DNA of 24,050 bases, taken from a virus. The position numbers and the translations under genes were made by a program. Positions 15,807 to 23,166 of the stretch are shown piece by piece (within the stretch, counting starts at the first letter, position 1; the number at the start of each line of letters is the position of its first letter). The notes under the pieces are model-generated. The model was not told where the DNA came from. It was given only the letters and a program-made list of their open reading frames with translations, and made no database searches. Where the stretch lies: positions 1 through 24,050 of IMG/VR virus record IMGVR_UViG_3300035698_001017; one strand, 5' to 3'.

Positions 15807-16581
15807 AATCTTCTAAATACCTCTCTTTTGTGTAGCCCGGAATTGTTTTAACAAAATTATTGCAGGCCTCTTTAGCGCCCGCTGGTAAATTGCTATAAGT
15901 CCGTTTGCCTGGTTGCGGTATTACTACCTTGTCGTCCCCGTCTATTACAGTAGTCGGAGCCTGCCTGTTTTTATTCTCGAACTCTTTTGGGAATCTGAGC
16001 TTGACTTCCTTTGTAATCTCGTCATATAACTCTGTCCCTACCAGTCCTCTACTATCTTTGAGGAAATGGCTCGAGTGAACCGCATATTGCTGCATCTCAA
16101 GGTTCTCATTGAACCACGCGTTATTTCCTTCCCACGCGTTAAATGCCGCTTCATCCACCGGGTCGCCTACCTCAGCCTCTGGCACAACCGGTATCGTCTC
16201 TGCAAGTTTTATCTTCTCTTCTTCAAGCTTATCGAAACCCTCTATGTCCTTCTCTTCCACAGCTTCTCGCTGCTTGTCTGTGATCTCTTTAAGCGCCCTA
16301 TTATACGCCCTGGTGTTGCTGTCTTTCTGGAACGTCTGGAAATCTGCAAATGTTTTGTTCATTCCTTTGATGGTGCTGTTAAGCCCCACTATCGTTCCAT
16401 CCATTTTCTTCATGCGCTCCCGCATAATAGGAAGCTCATTCTCTCCACGTTCAAGAAAACGATCCGCGCTAACCCATCGGTCTTTGTCGCCTTTAAACTC
16501 AGGCTCGTCTACCCAGCCCATGCGTCTTGCCTTATCTTCTGTCTCCCCCGGTATCGGGGTTCCTTCATTAGCTTCTGCCAT
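15793..16581 (-). CDS. Putative scaffolding protein
   Basis: 262 residues. KARRMGWVDEPEFKGDKDRW near the N-terminus is followed by FLERGENELPIMRERMKKMD. A long charged coiled coil then covers about residues 55-130, with a linker and C-terminal helices (ITKEVKLRFPKEFENKN). Acidic helical composition, position between portal and capsid genes, and these N-terminal motifs fit phage scaffolding proteins, which guide procapsid assembly and are then released. AAGGAG lies 6 nt before the ATG, which overlaps the co-chaperonin stop. Confidence 0.72.
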   Translation of the reverse strand: MAEANEGTPIPGETEDKARRMGWVDEPEFKGDKDRWVSADRFLERGENELPIMRERMKKMDGTIVGLNSTIKGMNKTFADFQTFQKDSNTRAYNRALKEITDKQREAVEEKDIEGFDKLEEEKIKLAETIPVVPEAEVGDPVDEAAFNAWEGNNAWFNENLEMQQYAVHSSHFLKDSRGLVGTELYDEITKEVKLRFPKEFENKNRQAPTTVIDGDDKVVIPQPGKRTYSNLPAGAKEACNNFVKTIPGYTKERYLEDYEWE

Positions 16582-16892
16582 TACTTACTCCTTATAATTG
16601 CTGCTATGTCTTTGTCGTTCATTAACTGGTATTTCTCTCCGTCTGTGCCTGTTACCTGATACCCTGCCGCTCTGCCTACATACACATGGTCGCCTATTAC
16701 TGGTTTGTCCCCATCCCAATCGTTGAAACAGTTTCCACCTGTTGCTATTAGTACCGCTTCTACCTGAACCATCTGTTGTTTTTCTACGAGCGTCGACGGT
16801 ATCCACAATCCACCTGTGGTCTTATCTGCTATCTTATCTAACTCCACGAGGATTTTATACTCAACTGGCTGTAACCCGCTGTTATTCTTCAT
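16581..16892 (-). CDS. GroES-like co-chaperonin (Cpn10)
   Basis: 103 residues matching the Cpn10 fold along its length. ILVELDKIADKTTGGLWIP covers the first strand and the mobile loop, where TGGLWIP stands in for the GGIVL-type tripeptide that docks into GroEL. VQVEAVLIATGG, VIGDHVYVGRAAGYQV and YQLMNDKDIAAII are the later barrel strands. No groEL gene is visible in the window, so it would cap the host chaperonin, probably to fold the capsid protein, as T4 gp31 does. It is placed between portal-overlapping and scaffold genes, consistent with head morphogenesis, and overlaps the preceding gene by 11 nt. Confidence 0.8.
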   Translation of the reverse strand: MKNNSGLQPVEYKILVELDKIADKTTGGLWIPSTLVEKQQMVQVEAVLIATGGNCFNDWDGDKPVIGDHVYVGRAAGYQVTGTDGEKYQLMNDKDIAAIIRSK

Positions 16893-17106
16893 CGTCTGCC
16901 ATCCTCACTTGTAATATTAAATCTGCCCCGTATAATACGCCTACCACCCTTGCCGTCTCTTCTGCTGTGCTGCTGTCGCCTTTTAGCGTTCCACCGCTAT
17001 TGAGCTGGTGGCGGTACATTTCCACCTGATCCCTGATTTGCGCCATTACCTGTTGTGTTACCGGGTTGCTTTTCCACTCCCCGAACTCCTCCTTTGTTAA
17101 CCCCAT
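16882..17106 (-). CDS. Small head-module protein overlapping the portal 3' end
   Basis: 74 residues: MGLTKEEFGEWKSNPVTQQ, then a helix and TAEETARVVGVLYGADLIL. The opening LTKEEFxxWKxxPVT is a pattern I associate with small proteins next to phage portal genes. The start lies 110 nt inside the portal gene in another frame, with AAAGGAATGAGGG before it. The stop overlaps the co-chaperonin gene. Function unknown. Confidence 0.6.
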   Translation of the reverse strand: MGLTKEEFGEWKSNPVTQQVMAQIRDQVEMYRHQLNSGGTLKGDSSTAEETARVVGVLYGADLILQVRMADDEE

Positions 17107-18955
17107 CCCTCATTCCTTTCACTTTAGTTCCCATTTCCTGTAAAAAAGTCCTATACTGATCTAACTGTTTGCCTTCTTCCTCGCCTTCCGCTTTTGCTAT
17201 GTTGAGAATAGAATCTGTAATTAATTTCTCAAGCTCTGCAAAAAGTATCATGCGTTTTATTTCTGCTGACTCTTTTTCTATAGCCCACTTGTCTTGCTCC
17301 ATCCCCATTTTTACTTGTTCCATATCCGGGGGTGTTTCTGGCCTCTGGTCTTCCGGTAGTAATATGTTGTCTGGTGCTTTAACTGCCTTAATGAAGGACG
17401 CTGTTATTGCATCCTCATCTACGTTCGGTCTGCCTGAAATATCCATTAGCGCCTGTGCCTGTGATGCTCTCTGGGCGTCTAATGAGAATGCCGGGTCTGC
17501 AGATGGTTGGATGTTGTAGTCTTTAGTATTAAAATCTTCCCTTGATACTTCCTGATCTACCACATCAAAATACTTCTTATCATCCACATACTTAGCGTTT
17601 AACTTAAATATTAGCTTTAACTCGTCGTTCAGTGACCGGTATATACGTTTGTATATCCCACTGAACACCTTTAATCCTTGCTCTATCAGTGCTGTAACTG
17701 TGGCCGCGGATACATTTTCTCCAGGTTTCTGACCCGCCATAGCCTCCTGCACCGATGATATGTCCTTACCTGCTGTTATTAATAGCCCAAGTAACTGAAA
17801 CAGCACCTGAGAAGGTTCTCTTATTGGTAGAGGCAGTACCCCTGCTCGTAAATCCTGCCCCATTACGTCGGTTGTTTTCCACTCACCGGGCTTAAATGTA
17901 ACCGCCCCCGCCTTGAGCTTAACACCACGGGCAAGGAAACCACCACCCGTATTAGATAGAGTCCCTCCGTCCAGTAGCATATTTATTACTGCATTAATAG
18001 AAGAGTTCACAGGATACAATAGTGTCCCAAATCCTATGTCATAAAATCCGCCATCGGGACTCGGTATGAACGGGTACTTAATGAAATACTGTAATGGCTC
18101 TATTCGTACAAGCTTACCATCTTTCAATTTAATACCGTCCACATCATACCTTGCCACGATTCGCATAACATGGTTCGTCTCTTCGTGTACCGTGACTATA
18201 TATGGCTCGTCGTACCCATCTTTATCGAGGTCCAACCACCTATGCTGTTCTAAAAATAAATGTGGCGCATCCACATCATCGTTCTCGGAGTCTTCCGGAT
18301 TAGCTTGCCCTAAGTCATACTCGACCCACAGCCCTGCGGCCATCATCTCTTTTGCGTAATTTGCGTATTTATAGACCCTGTGGGTTACGCGCCTTGCTGT
18401 CTCCAGCTTCTCTGCTTTCGCGTGTACCACAACATCTTCATACGTTAGATACTTTGATACGACTATCCCTTTTAGGGCATCGTAATATATTTTCCTGAAG
18501 CAAGTTCCGACTATTGGAAGCGCGTGGAGCATACGGTCTGTACCATCGAGCCACCCTGTCATCTCTTCTGTGAGCTGGTAGTTCATGTAATTGCCTACAC
18601 GTTCCGACCGTTGCTCCTTCGCCTTGTCGGGATCTTCTCCTGTTATTTTAAAATTAACTATCTTGTCGTCAGGCACAATCTCTGGGAAAGCCCTGCTCGC
18701 AAATTGTATAGACGCAACAGTGATAAGTGGGTATTTAACATTAGCAGCTTTAGGCCACGGAAATGATTTCTCTTCATAGGTCTGCTTGGCTAACTTCATG
18801 GCCTCATCGTTAATCTTGTCCCGCTCGCTGCGAGACTCGAGGTCTATCTTATACTCACGAGTGACGTCCATGCCTATCTTACTTAACTCGCTGTCTTCCA
18901 TACCCTCGGCTATATTCTCGCTCGCCATGAATTTATCTAATGCTGGGATGTCCAT
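16997..18955 (-). CDS. Portal protein
   Basis: 652 residues, in the size range of P22-like portals (about 700). The N-terminal half has KSFPWPKAANVKYPLITVAS, then YEDVVVHAKA and HRVYKYANYAKEMM. FIPSPDGGFYDIGFGTLLYPVNSSINAVIN is present near residues 300-330. AMAGQKPGENVSAATVTALIEQGLKVFSG near residue 405 is the helical segment typical of podoviral portal proteins. The C-terminal region is charged coiled coil and then a Gly/Asn/Gln-rich tail, the part overlapped by the next gene. It would form the dodecameric DNA channel at the capsid vertex. It starts at a TAATG overlap and ends in TAG. Confidence 0.85.
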   Translation of the reverse strand: MDIPALDKFMASENIAEGMEDSELSKIGMDVTREYKIDLESRSERDKINDEAMKLAKQTYEEKSFPWPKAANVKYPLITVASIQFASRAFPEIVPDDKIVNFKITGEDPDKAKEQRSERVGNYMNYQLTEEMTGWLDGTDRMLHALPIVGTCFRKIYYDALKGIVVSKYLTYEDVVVHAKAEKLETARRVTHRVYKYANYAKEMMAAGLWVEYDLGQANPEDSENDDVDAPHLFLEQHRWLDLDKDGYDEPYIVTVHEETNHVMRIVARYDVDGIKLKDGKLVRIEPLQYFIKYPFIPSPDGGFYDIGFGTLLYPVNSSINAVINMLLDGGTLSNTGGGFLARGVKLKAGAVTFKPGEWKTTDVMGQDLRAGVLPLPIREPSQVLFQLLGLLITAGKDISSVQEAMAGQKPGENVSAATVTALIEQGLKVFSGIYKRIYRSLNDELKLIFKLNAKYVDDKKYFDVVDQEVSREDFNTKDYNIQPSADPAFSLDAQRASQAQALMDISGRPNVDEDAITASFIKAVKAPDNILLPEDQRPETPPDMEQVKMGMEQDKWAIEKESAEIKRMILFAELEKLITDSILNIAKAEGEEEGKQLDQYRTFLQEMGTKVKGMRDGVNKGGVRGVEKQPGNTTGNGANQGSGGNVPPPAQ

Positions 18956-19191
18956 TATTCGGTGGTCTCCATTAATTTCTTTGTAACCCTTTGGCCAAGT
19001 CGTCTCTCAATAGTCCACTCCATATGCCAAGGCCCGACTTGCGAGTATTCACTTACCGCCGGGTTTACAGACATTAAGTCTGGGAATTGTCTTCCGCTTT
19101 CTATGCACCCATTATCTTCCGTATCTATACCAAAAGCTGATAATGGGCAAAACCCTAAAAGATGTATCTGCAAGCCGTCTGTCTCACTCAT
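18955..19191 (-). CDS. Small protein between terminase and portal, unknown
   Basis: 78 residues from the ATG at 19191, which overlaps the large-terminase stop as ATGA; a longer in-frame extension into the terminase gene (to 19272) is basic, low-quality sequence and probably not translated. It contains LQIHLLGFCPLSAFGID and WHMEWTIERRLGQRV. No family recognised. Its TAA overlaps the portal ATG. Translation is supported by coupling on both sides. Confidence 0.55.
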   Translation of the reverse strand: MSETDGLQIHLLGFCPLSAFGIDTEDNGCIESGRQFPDLMSVNPAVSEYSQVGPWHMEWTIERRLGQRVTKKLMETTE

Positions 19192-20738
19192 CCGTATCCT
19201 CCTACTGAGTCTGAATTGCCCATGTACGCTATGCTGTCCTCGTCCTCGTCGTGGATATATACCTCTTCCCACTCTGTGCCGAGTAGCATCGTTCTGTACA
19301 GGTTCTCCATCATGTGATCGTCTTTATCCATTGGTTTCTGTGTGTCTTTATCATACATATACCCTTCCATCTCGAAAATAGTCCTCACGAGGTCGTTGAA
19401 TATAAATAACGATGGCTGTTTGTTCGGCCCTTCCAGGTGGTCTCTCACCATCAGAATACCCGAAGTCTTGTCTTTAGATGCGGTCTCAAGCACGTACCCA
19501 TATTGCCACATGACCATAGATACTTTATCAAATACTGTGTTGGGATTGTTCTTATCCCCCTTGGACAGTGGGTCTATGGCTATTCTATTGATTCTATAAG
19601 TACACATCTTGGTGCATCTGATTATCTCTTTGCCTACCCAAGTACCATCACCATGCCCCCATATCTCATTCACAATGTATTTCATGCCATCAGGGGCTGT
19701 AGCTGTAAATAATACAGCCTGTCGCTCTCGTGGGTGAATATCTATCAATACATCTACCATCCAGTCTATCGGAACCTGGAAGCGCTCAACTAAATGTACC
19801 CGCCTGTCGTACTGCGGGTACACTAAGCCGCTCATATAGGAAGGAATACCGCGTAGTCTCGCCTCTTTTTCCTCTTCGGTCAGTGTTTTTGCGAATTGCT
19901 GCACTCCTTCTTCCGTGATTCCAAACCCTACATTCACAGATATGTCCCCATGTACGTTAAACACGGTCATATCAGGTCTACCAGTCTCATCTGTGGCTTT
20001 AATGACCTCTCGGTCTACCCACGCCTCTTTTAGTAGAGTCATGCAGAATAGCTCTCGGCCCGTACGGTCGATAAGACCACGCGCGTTCGCCACTCTAATA
20101 CTCCTGCGGGGAGGCTCGTCATATATAACCAGATCACCGGACCATCCTTCATGTAGCTCCGACTCCTGTAGGTTTGACATTATCTCTATGGTGCTACCGC
20201 TCTCTTTGTCCGTCCAGAGGGCTTCCACACCGTTGTTATTCTTTTTCTTATCGACTTTACGCCTCTCAGGCCACCATTTGTTAAGCTCAGGCACCACAAC
20301 AGCCTTGATCTGCTTCTCCCAATCCTGCCCGACGTAACGTATCTTCCGGGGTTTCTTGTGGGGGAATATCATCGGGTGGTCCTTATCCCACGGATAGTAC
20401 CCAAGGGCTGTGGAAATGGCAAGAACCGCGCCAATCGTCGTTTTTCCAATCCTGTTCGCTCCCGTAAAAGTAAATACTTTCAGTTCCGGGTTGTCCCAGG
20501 CGGTTAATAGCTTCTCCTGTACTGGATTCGGCTTGGTGAAGAACTCTATGAGATTCCCCTTACGGTACTCCACCATCTCCTGCATGAGTTTACTCTCGGC
20601 CTCAGCGACCTGACGCAGTTTAGCTTCTAACACAGAGCGGTCTGGCTTTGGTAGCCTTTTGCCCGCACCCGGGATAGTACGCATAGTACCTTTCCGTGAT
20701 GAGTGTGGCGTCTTTTGTAGCTCTGTGAGTGTGGTCAT
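19188..20738 (-). CDS. terL: Terminase large subunit
   Basis: 516 residues. The ATPase domain has a Walker A motif FTGANRIGKT at about 91-100 and Walker B LVIYDEPP at 203-210, with the catalytic Glu208. The C-terminal RNase H-like nuclease domain shows the first Asp in LIDIHPRERQ (Asp333), a second in IAIDP (Asp389), and a third acidic pair in DKDDHMMEN (Asp473-474). It therefore carries both packaging motor and DNA-cutting activities and docks on the portal during headful or site-specific packaging. The ATG overlaps the preceding stop as TAATG. The C-terminus is acidic and ends in a Gly/Ser tail. Confidence 0.93.
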   Translation of the reverse strand: MTTLTELQKTPHSSRKGTMRTIPGAGKRLPKPDRSVLEAKLRQVAEAESKLMQEMVEYRKGNLIEFFTKPNPVQEKLLTAWDNPELKVFTFTGANRIGKTTIGAVLAISTALGYYPWDKDHPMIFPHKKPRKIRYVGQDWEKQIKAVVVPELNKWWPERRKVDKKKNNNGVEALWTDKESGSTIEIMSNLQESELHEGWSGDLVIYDEPPRRSIRVANARGLIDRTGRELFCMTLLKEAWVDREVIKATDETGRPDMTVFNVHGDISVNVGFGITEEGVQQFAKTLTEEEKEARLRGIPSYMSGLVYPQYDRRVHLVERFQVPIDWMVDVLIDIHPRERQAVLFTATAPDGMKYIVNEIWGHGDGTWVGKEIIRCTKMCTYRINRIAIDPLSKGDKNNPNTVFDKVSMVMWQYGYVLETASKDKTSGILMVRDHLEGPNKQPSLFIFNDLVRTIFEMEGYMYDKDTQKPMDKDDHMMENLYRTMLLGTEWEEVYIHDEDEDSIAYMGNSDSVGGYG

Positions 20739-20953
20739 TACGCTGCTGACTCCCTGTATATTTCTGATCCTTCAAGTTTACGACAGTATGATTCATGTTC
20801 TGTACGTATTCTTAACGACATTGTTTTCTCATCATAGAACATATGTAATACTTTAGCTCCAACAGGGAGATTAGCACATAGTGAGGGTGTTGTTAGTAGC
20901 TCAAGCAGACGCTCCTCTGTTATAACCAAGTCTCTTATCTGTCGTTCTGCCAT
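20738..20953 (-). CDS. Small protein upstream of terL, unknown
   Basis: 71 residues: MAERQIRDLVITEERLLELL, then VGAKVLHMFYDEKTMSLRIRTEH, with two charged helices flanking a beta hairpin-like middle. No family recognised. Its stop overlaps the large-terminase ATG, which argues that it is translated. It could be a packaging accessory protein by position only. Confidence 0.5.
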   Translation of the reverse strand: MAERQIRDLVITEERLLELLTTPSLCANLPVGAKVLHMFYDEKTMSLRIRTEHESYCRKLEGSEIYRESAA

Positions 20954-20954
20954 A

Positions 20955-21149
20955 TCAGTCCTTTTTCTTGCGGGGGCCTATGTCTCCAGCCGCGTCTAAT
21001 GCTGATTTAAATCTTTTGTTCCCAGCATCCCCTATGTATGAGGAGCTGAGTGTGTTATTAGGTGCTGCGGGTGCTGAATTGGTCGCTGGTCGTGGGGGTG
21101 CTGTCCCCTCGTACTCGTGTTTTTTACTTTTACCTGAGTTGTCTGCCAT
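20955..21149 (-). CDS. Small low-complexity protein, unknown
   Basis: 64 residues rich in Ala, Pro, Asn, Ser and Lys (APPRPATNSAPAAPNN), with a basic C-terminus (GPRKKKD). It probably lacks a fold of its own, apart from a short helix around KRFKSALDAAGD. It fills the space between two other small genes with almost no gap. Function not known. Confidence 0.5.
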   Translation of the reverse strand: MADNSGKSKKHEYEGTAPPRPATNSAPAAPNNTLSSSYIGDAGNKRFKSALDAAGDIGPRKKKD

Positions 21150-21152
21150 GTG

Positions 21153-21341
21153 TTATGCTCCTATATATTTTTTAAAGCCTTCCGGGTCATCATATTTTGA
21201 TTCTAACTCCTGTAGTCTACAACAAACTCCATACAGCGCGTCCCGTAGGTCTTCTACTGTCTTTGCGCTATTTATATCTTCCCACATCTCTACAGAGTAA
21301 TCACCGCTAAATATTTTTATACTCACCGTGGCCTGCTCCAT
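21153..21341 (-). CDS. Small protein, unknown
   Basis: 62 residues: a beta-like N-terminus (ATVSIKIFSGDYSVEMW) and a helical C-terminus (VEDLRDALYGVCCRLQELESKY). TAGGAG lies about 9 nt before the ATG. No family recognised. It is the first gene after the 163-nt gap that follows the putative small terminase. Confidence 0.5.
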   Translation of the reverse strand: MEQATVSIKIFSGDYSVEMWEDINSAKTVEDLRDALYGVCCRLQELESKYDDPEGFKKYIGA

Positions 21342-21504
21342 GCTGTTGGTCTCCTATAGCCGCTTGTAGCGGCCTTTATAAATTTTCGTGGTGCTGGTGC
21401 GCACTAATAAAGAATAGCAAGGGGGGAGGGGGGTTGCCGGGTGTACATATAGCCCCGATCTCCACCCCTCGCCCCAGCCGTCCAGCCGCCGCTTGTATAT
21501 ACAA
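21342..21504. other. Gap with a G-run cluster and two small palindromes
   Basis: This 163-nt gap follows the putative small terminase. It has a G-tract cluster on the plus strand at 21421-21440 (two runs of six G, then a GGG after TTGCC), which could form a G-quadruplex on that strand. A 12-bp palindrome TTGTATATACAA (21493-21504) abuts the small-terminase stop. GCCGCT-TGT-AGCGGC (about 21358-21373) includes one copy of the GTAGCGG motif that is repeated in the large intergenic region. No gene was seen. A packaging-site or regulatory role is possible but untested. Confidence 0.4.
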
Positions 21505-21912
21505 CTAAAATTCATTCAACGCCTCCTCAAGCTGTAACCGTTGGCGCTGTAGGTCTTCCAGTGTTTGATTCATGTCTTGATAAGCCACGTTAGTGGTACT
21601 CTGTCCTTTCTCTAATCTGGTCATGTTAGAGACCTGAGACAGCGCGTAGGCGGTGTTATTGAGGCTTGCCTTTTGCCGTTTATCGTCGTCGACAAGATCA
21701 TTAAGTAACGTGGCCTCTACACTCTCCAGGACCGTAGCCTTGTGGTCCCTATAGGCTTCCAGCTCTCCATTGTCCAGTATAAGATGGTTAAACCGCTTCA
21801 AAGCCATATGTATCGCTTGTTTAGTAACGCCAAAATGCTTACCTATATCAGTGTAAGACAAGCCTTTCTTTACTCTAAGCTCCAAAGCTTTTGAAACGTC
21901 TACTCTGCCCAT
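21505..21912 (-). CDS. Putative terminase small subunit (HTH plus coiled coil)
   Basis: 135 residues. Residues about 8-42 form a helix-turn-helix: ALELRVKKGLSYTDIGKHFG and then VTKQAIHMALKRF. A middle helical segment and a C-terminal coiled coil (MNQTLEDLQRQRLQLEEAL) follow. This is the usual architecture of small terminases, which recognise the packaging site and recruit TerL. It is the first gene of the minus-strand operon and terL is four genes downstream. An alternative is a small transcription regulator; the oligomerisation tail and position favour the terminase reading. Confidence 0.6.
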   Translation of the reverse strand: MGRVDVSKALELRVKKGLSYTDIGKHFGVTKQAIHMALKRFNHLILDNGELEAYRDHKATVLESVEATLLNDLVDDDKRQKASLNNTAYALSQVSNMTRLEKGQSTTNVAYQDMNQTLEDLQRQRLQLEEALNEF

Positions 21913-21954
21913 ACCTGGTCAATCCTTTAGTCCATTAATGATCACATATGAGCG

Positions 21955-21969
21955 TGAACTATATGTTCA
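21955..21969. promoter_or_regulatory. Operator-like palindrome and possible late promoter element
   Basis: TGAAC-TATAT-GTTCA is a perfect 5-bp inverted repeat with a 5-nt AT spacer, the shape of a dimeric HTH-regulator site. On the minus strand a consensus TTGACA (21979-21974) immediately precedes it and would face the small-terminase gene. A good -10 at the usual distance is not evident (TATAGT comes too early, at 10 nt), so the promoter is weakly supported. Confidence 0.35.
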
Positions 21970-21980
21970 GTCGTGTCAAG

Positions 21981-22473
21981 TACCCTTAACCAATTAAATT
22001 GGTAAAGTTAAGGGTATTTACCGAGACCAGCACCAGGAGCGGTTATACACAATTCACTGACCGCTACGAATTTGGTTAAGGGTATTGGTCAAGGGTATCT
22101 TGTAAAGCCCCTATTCATCATACTCTTACTACCCTCTATTTCTTCTTTTAACCCAATACCCTTAACTTCTCAGTCGAAACTCTGTAGTTTCAGTAAGTGC
22201 CGTAGCGGTCAAGCGGTCACCTGTAGCGGCGCGCACCGTGCGCACAGCTACCGACTTGTTTGTTAAGGGTATTGGGGTAAAATCGTGGAGACGCAAGCCC
22301 GGCGCACCATACGTCAATACCCTTAACAAAACGGAGTAAATCTGCAAAACGGCGGAGACCCGCGCCCACAGCACCGATAGGGTTAACCCAAAAAATACCC
22401 TTAACCAACTCGTAAAAACAGGCTAAATCACGTAAACCCGCATGGTTAATACCCTCTTGGAAATACCCTTAAC
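21981..22473. repeat. Iteron-like family TACCCTTAAC, eight exact copies
   Basis: Exact copies are at 21981-21990, 22157-22166, 22318-22327, 22396-22405 and 22464-22473 (plus), and at 22007-22016, 22075-22084 and 22262-22271 (minus). Seven of the eight extend to AATACCCTTAAC. A one-mismatch copy lies at 22088-22097 on the minus strand. The first two copies face each other and enclose CCAATT/AATTGG, so they could form a hairpin. Spacing is irregular (16 to 95 nt), unlike CRISPR. Confidence 0.85.
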
Positions 22474-22695
22474 CAAGAACCGCGCCAGGCGCACCGATAC
22501 GACGTAGCGGACGACCATTTGACCGCTACGCGTAGCCGCTACGACCTACAGGTGTCCGCTCGACCGCTTGTAGCGGCTACGATTAACCCAAACTGTAGCG
22601 GCGGGTTAAAATCCACGACCGCTTGACCGCTTGTAGCCGCTACAGGTGACCGCTTGACCGCTACGACCTCTACAGGTGACCGCTACGCGTAGCGG
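22061..22695. repeat. CCGCTAC / GTAGCGG repeat family, twelve copies
   Basis: CCGCTAC is at 22061, 22523, 22536, 22637, 22658 and 22680. Its complement GTAGCGG is at 22202, 22223, 22504, 22570, 22595 and 22689. They are linked by related units ACCGCTTG and CTACAGGTG (22546, 22640, 22670, and inverted at 22218). The densest part is 22501-22695, where neighbouring copies form many possible stems. An outlying copy is at 21366 after the small terminase. Confidence 0.8.
22201..22665. repeat. 30-bp perfect inverted repeat
   Basis: Positions 22201-22230 are the exact reverse complement of 22636-22665 (left arm begins CGTAGCGGTCAAGCGGTC, right arm ends GACCGCTTGACCGCTACG). The arms are 405 nt apart and enclose five of the TACCCTTAAC motifs. 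The match stops at both flanks, so it is a defined unit and not a long duplication. Confidence 0.85.
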
Positions 22696-22836
22696 ACGGA
22701 TACGGGAAAAGCTTAGCGCAAGGCCCGGAACATTAAAAACAGGCGCAAAAAGAAGGAAATATATGGAAATAGTTGCATTTGTGACCATATATTCGTATAT
22801 TTGCCGCTAATTAAGTGTAATCACTGTAATCAGAGT

Positions 22837-22865
22837 TTGACAGTATTATCAGGCTATAATATAAA
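22837..22865 (+). promoter_or_regulatory. Sigma70-like early promoter
   Basis: TTGACA (22837-22842), a 17-nt spacer, and TATAAA (22860-22865) form a near-consensus host-type promoter; an overlapping TATAAT at 22855 is only 12 nt away and is less likely. It lies about 40 nt before the first rightward gene and would drive the plus-strand gene set. Confidence 0.65.
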
Positions 22866-22902
22866 GGTACCTATGATTAATAAAACAAATAAAGGAGACA
22901 GC

Positions 22903-23052
22903 ATGGAAACATTAAAAAACAAAGATTACATGGAAATAGTGGATATGAACACTCTTGAATTAATTAAATACAGTAAAAAAGAATTGATTGAAGCCCTCAG
23001 CCAGTTAGCTAATGAGTTATATGAAATGGAGACAGCATGCAAAAACGACTAA
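22903..23052 (+). CDS. Small early protein, unknown
   Basis: 49 residues from the ATG at 22903, chosen because AAAGGAG ends 5 nt before it; a longer frame from 22801 would overlap the promoter. It is acidic and helical (TLELIKYSKKELIEALSQLA, ELYEMETA). It is the first gene behind the early promoter. Small charged early proteins of phages often act on host functions, but nothing specific is seen here. Confidence 0.55.
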   Translation: METLKNKDYMEIVDMNTLELIKYSKKELIEALSQLANELYEMETACKND

Positions 23053-23165
23053 TAAGAATCAAACGCCGCCTACTACTCGCAAAATGGGAAGTTGGTTTAA
23101 TTACCCGCGCGGAGTATGCCGGTATGCTACAACGATACATAAACCATTTAACAAGGAGTATATAA
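23037..23165 (+). CDS. Very small basic protein, unknown
   Basis: 42 residues, starting at 23037 inside the end of the preceding gene (16-nt overlap in another frame) with GGAG 5 nt upstream. It is strongly basic at the N-terminus (MQKRLIRIKRRLLLAKWEVG), then ITRAEYAGMLQRYI. The stop is one base before the next ATG. The coupling and ribosome binding site support translation; its function is not known. Confidence 0.5.
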   Translation: MQKRLIRIKRRLLLAKWEVGLITRAEYAGMLQRYINHLTRSI

Positions 23166-23166
23166 C

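Larger units (their letters stand above)
21913..22836. other. Divergent intergenic region, repeat-rich, probable origin or control region
   Basis: 924 nt between the leftward late operon and the rightward early genes with no credible gene on either strand; short reading frames here are repeat-derived. It contains the operator-like palindrome (21955-21969), eight exact TACCCTTAAC motifs, twelve CCGCTAC motifs and a 30-bp inverted repeat. Direct and inverted clusters of this kind occur at phage and plasmid replication origins and at multi-site regulator regions. No replication initiator gene is seen in the window, so its role is inferred. Confidence 0.6.

Noticed and set aside
21981-22700. CRISPR array in the repeat-rich region.
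   Set aside because: Repeats are only 7-12 nt, occur in both orientations with irregular spacing, and no cas gene is present.
22072-22788. Several 60-70 residue reading frames in the divergent intergenic region.
   Set aside because: They are translations of the short repeats on both strands with no ribosome binding sites or coherent composition.
22837-22860. Promoter pairing TTGACA with TATAAT at 22855.
   Set aside because: The spacer would be only 12 nt; the overlapping TATAAA at 22860 gives the standard 17 nt.
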